Shown here: positions 62,015-64,000 of the stretch, one piece after another
Layout: every line of letters starts with the position of its first letter
How positions within the stretch are numbered: the stretch's first letter is position 1
Translations under genes and position numbers: made by a program
Source: Ilyomonas sp965247435
Lineage (GTDB): Bacteria; Bacteroidota; Bacteroidia; Chitinophagales; Chitinophagaceae
Reading direction: 5' to 3'
Length of the DNA stretch: 64,000 bases
NCBI GenBank assembly: GCA_965247435.1
Contig: OZ252019.1
Span: forward strand, 4,836,001-4,900,000
Notes under the pieces: model-generated
What the model saw: only the letters and a program-made list of their open reading frames with translations
What the model was told of the DNA's origin: nothing
Databases searched by the model: none

Positions 62015-62860
62015 ATGAACACAAGACGTAACTTCTTAAAAAACGCTTCCCTCTTCGCGGCGGGCGGCTTAGTTGCGCCGCACCTGCTGAAAGCAGGCAC
62101 CGCCGCTACCAAAAAGGCGGTCGGCATCCAGCTTTATTCGGTGCGTAAAGAAATGCAGCAGGATGCGGCCGGAACACTTGTGAAGCTGGCGAAGATCGGC
62201 TACAAAGAAATTGAGTCGGCCAAGAGCGAAAAGGGCAATTATTATGGCTTAAGCCCGAAAGAAATCCAGAAGATCATGGACGATAACGGCATGGTGCTGC
62301 GCAGCGGCCATACCCGTATAGATAAAGACTGGCAGCAGTCTATTGACGAAGCCGCCGAGGCCGGTCAGCAATACCTGATCTGCTCGGTGCTGCCATCGGC
62401 CGGGCAAACGGTAGCCAATTACCAGCAAAGCGCGGAACTGTTTAACAAGGCCGGTGAAGAATGTAAAAAAGCGGGCATTGTTTTCGGCTACCACAACCAC
62501 GACTCGGAATTTGAAGAAGCGGGCGGGCAGGTGCTGTACGATGTATTGCTAAAAGGCGTGCAGCCCGACCTCGTAACGATGGAAATGGACCTGGGCTGGG
62601 TGATCGCCGCCGGTAAAGACCCGCTGCACTATTTCAGCAACTATCCGGGCCGGTTTCCCTTGTGGCACCTCAAGGATATGGACCTGACCAAAAAGCAAAG
62701 CACCGAGTTTGGCAAAGGCGGTGTGGACATCAAAGGCCTGCTGCAGCAGGCGAAGCAATCGGGTATGCAGCATTTTTTTGTGGAGCAGGAAGAATATACG
62801 CATACGGCTTTTGAAAGCATGGCGTATGATTATAATTATTTAGCAAAAGCGGGGGTTTAA
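62015..62860 (+). CDS. TAT-exported sugar phosphate isomerase/epimerase-like protein
   Basis: A 281-aa TIM-barrel protein with a twin-arginine signal (MNTRRNFLKNASLFAAGG), so exported folded to the periplasm. The xylose-isomerase-like barrel shows VGIQLYSVRKEMQQDAAGT, GYKEIESA, VFGYHNHDSEFEE, TMEMDLGWVIAAGKDP, PLWHLKDMD and FFVEQEEY, the order of metal-binding E, D, H and E expected in the family. Periplasmic members of this type act on sugars or 3-keto-glycosides. It follows the PD40 protein on the same strand after 614 bases. Confidence 0.9.
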   Translation: MNTRRNFLKNASLFAAGGLVAPHLLKAGTAATKKAVGIQLYSVRKEMQQDAAGTLVKLAKIGYKEIESAKSEKGNYYGLSPKEIQKIMDDNGMVLRSGHTRIDKDWQQSIDEAAEAGQQYLICSVLPSAGQTVANYQQSAELFNKAGEECKKAGIVFGYHNHDSEFEEAGGQVLYDVLLKGVQPDLVTMEMDLGWVIAAGKDPLHYFSNYPGRFPLWHLKDMDLTKKQSTEFGKGGVDIKGLLQQAKQSGMQHFFVEQEEYTHTAFESMAYDYNYLAKAGV

Positions 62861-62922
62861 AATAAGCGTTATCCTATATTGACTTGGTAGCTTCAAACGA
62901 TTTTTTTCAATACATTTAGAGA

Positions 62923-63115
62923 TAATCTAAATTTAAGTAATTGAAAATGAGTATTTTGATAAAGAATTGATTCCCACGTGTAAAAGATAAAACGAGCAGT
63001 TGTAAAAGCTATTGATCTAACATTACTGATTGATAGAATCGTTATTGTCTCAATGGCGTTTATTCTTGTTGCCTGATTTCAAATCATTGACTCTTAATTA
63101 CTTAAATTTAGATTA
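62923..63115. mobile_element. MITE-like element with perfect 20-bp terminal inverted repeats
   Basis: TAATCTAAATTTAAGTAATT at 62923-62942 and its exact complement at 63096-63115 enclose about 150 bases without a gene. Similarity extends outward imperfectly (TAGAGA/TAAGAG). The 193-bp size and long terminal repeats fit a miniature inverted-repeat element or a long hairpin RNA. No transposase in the window has matching ends. Confidence 0.6.
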
Positions 63116-63238
63116 CCTCTTAGAGATAAAAAACAATCATTATTGAAACGCCGTTTATGGCGATCTCACCGCCGGCATTTAGAACGTTAGGTTAAGTTGT
63201 GCAATGATTCTTGACTGAAGTAGATCTGAGTGTATTTT

Positions 63239-63402
63239 AGGCTCCGCCGGAGCCACCTGTTTATAGCAATCATCAGTTAATTTTCGACCGGCTCCATTGG
63301 AGCCGCCTTTGAATTGAATCCGGTGTTATATAGGTGGCTCCGATGGAGCAGAAACTGAATAAATTGAATCGCATTCTATAAACAGGATGCTCCTACGGAG
63401 CT
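63239..63402. repeat. Cluster of four GGCTCC/GGAGCC palindromes
   Basis: GGCTCCGCCGGAGCC (63240-63254), CCGGCTCCATTGGAGCCG (63288-63305), GGTGGCTCCGATGGAGCA (63333-63350) and GATGCTCCTACGGAGCT (63387-63403) are spaced 40-55 bases apart. AT-rich linkers include CTGTTTATAG and its inverse CTATAAACAG, so neighbours are arranged as inverted pairs. No matching transposase gene lies nearby. Confidence 0.65.
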
Positions 63403-63650
63403 ATGCGAATGGCAGGAATTGCAATACCGGTAATAACAGCTTCTACCAGTTAATGATGATACGCAACCGTAACCGTACTTTATGATAAACCGCTATCAAA
63501 ACAGATAAAATAATTTTTTTTCAGATTATGAGCCCTTCCTATGCCGATAAAATTGATAGCGGTTCATCAGGAGTACCGCTATATGGATAGGAACAGGTAA
63601 GGTTCGGAATCTGCCGACATAACAACGATAAAACCAGTAAACAGAAAGGC

Positions 63651-64000
63651 ATGGACTTAAAACAACAGGCAGCGAAAGCAGCGGTTTCCTTAATTAAAAA
63701 TGGCTTATCCGTCGGCCTTGGCGCAGGCGCTACCATGGCTTATATGGTGGATTATTTAAAAGAGGAATCACTTACTCTTCAGTTATATACTTCGTCTGCG
63801 GCCACCAAAACGGCATTGCTGCAGCATGGTTTTGCAGTAAACGACATTGCTGCTGTAGCCGCACTCGATATATATTTTGATGGCTGCGACCAGTTTGATA
63901 AAGCCCTGAACGCATTGAAAAGCGGTGGCGGCATACATACCATGGAAAAGCTGCTGGCTTCTATGGCTAAAGCGTTCGTATTAGTTGGCGATGAATCGAA
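63651..64000 (+). CDS. RpiA-like ribose-5-phosphate isomerase, 3' end beyond window
   Basis: The first 116 residues of a cytoplasmic ribose-5-phosphate isomerase A-type protein. The phosphate loop VGLGAGATMAYMVDYL and the GGGIHTMEKLLASMAK stretch correspond to the family's GLGTGST and KGGGG...EK motifs. The family DGADE motif appears as DGCDQFD, so one acidic active-site residue is replaced by Gln; the second Asp is kept. It may be a divergent RpiA or act on another sugar phosphate. The stop is outside the window. Confidence 0.78.
   Translation, partial: MDLKQQAAKAAVSLIKNGLSVGLGAGATMAYMVDYLKEESLTLQLYTSSAATKTALLQHGFAVNDIAAVAALDIYFDGCDQFDKALNALKSGGGIHTMEKLLASMAKAFVLVGDES

Noticed and set aside
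1..64000. tRNA, rRNA, CRISPR or retron-type non-coding RNA genes
   Set aside because: No cloverleaf with conserved TTCRA-type arm, no rRNA segment, no reverse transcriptase gene and no spaced short repeats were found when reading the sequence by eye; short or divergent RNA genes could still be missed.

Overview
The window comes from a Bacteroidota genome, most likely a soil- or plant-type member of the Chitinophagaceae. This is inferred from gene content: a SusC/SusD pair, type IX secretion (T9SS) C-terminal sorting tails, Bacteroidota-style lipoproteins, sugar-catabolic enzymes in the periplasm or with TAT signals, many intergenic palindromes, and few Shine-Dalgarno sequences. No rRNA, tRNA or CRISPR array was seen.

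Layout. 1-1.1 kb: right part of an IS256-like element. 1.3-6.3 kb: a very large T9SS-secreted beta-helix protein with five tandem 179-residue repeats. 6.5-9.2 kb: accessory DNA with a type ISP methyltransferase remnant, an AT-rich two-gene RelE-like toxin cassette between long direct repeats, and an unknown 329-aa gene. 9.3-20.3 kb: small secreted protein, degenerate homing-endonuclease-like gene, periplasmic GH2 beta-galactosidase, a complete second IS256-like element, a PhyH dioxygenase, a Gfo/Idh/MocA oxidoreductase and a xylose-isomerase-like TIM barrel. 20.4-22 kb: Lnt.

22.1-45.6 kb is a sugar-uptake and catabolism region. It holds SusC/SusD, a sugar porter, ROK kinase, ManA-like isomerase, GntR/UTRA regulator with candidate operators, three paralogues of an unrecognised beta-propeller-like family, SMP-30-like lactonase, glucarate-dehydratase-like enolase superfamily enzyme, SDR dehydrogenase, mutarotase-fold protein and esterase. 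The likely picture is outer-membrane import by SusCD, inner-membrane transport by the sugar porter, phosphorylation and isomerisation, plus an oxidative lactone/aldonate branch; the substrate is not known. A REP-associated transposase (RAYT) with its palindromes and a decayed toxin/antitoxin pair interrupt this region.

45.9-49.9 kb: YwbE, an acyltransferase, a second RAYT enclosed by a different palindrome family, and two unknown genes. 50-59.5 kb is a defence island on the minus strand: an MmeI-like DNA methyltransferase whose nuclease motif looks lost, an overlapping SF2 helicase, an overlapping GIY-YIG nuclease, a HipA-like kinase and a separate HipA N-subdomain protein, followed upstream by a YhcG-type PDDEXK nuclease and a metallophosphoesterase. 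This methyltransferase-helicase-GIY-YIG-split-HipA arrangement is the best candidate for an undescribed system. 59.9-64 kb: a PD40/TolB-like periplasmic protein, a TAT-exported TIM-barrel isomerase, MITE-like and palindromic repeats, and the start of an RpiA-like gene.

Intergenic DNA carries at least five families of interspersed palindromic repeats, two of them closely paired with RAYT genes.
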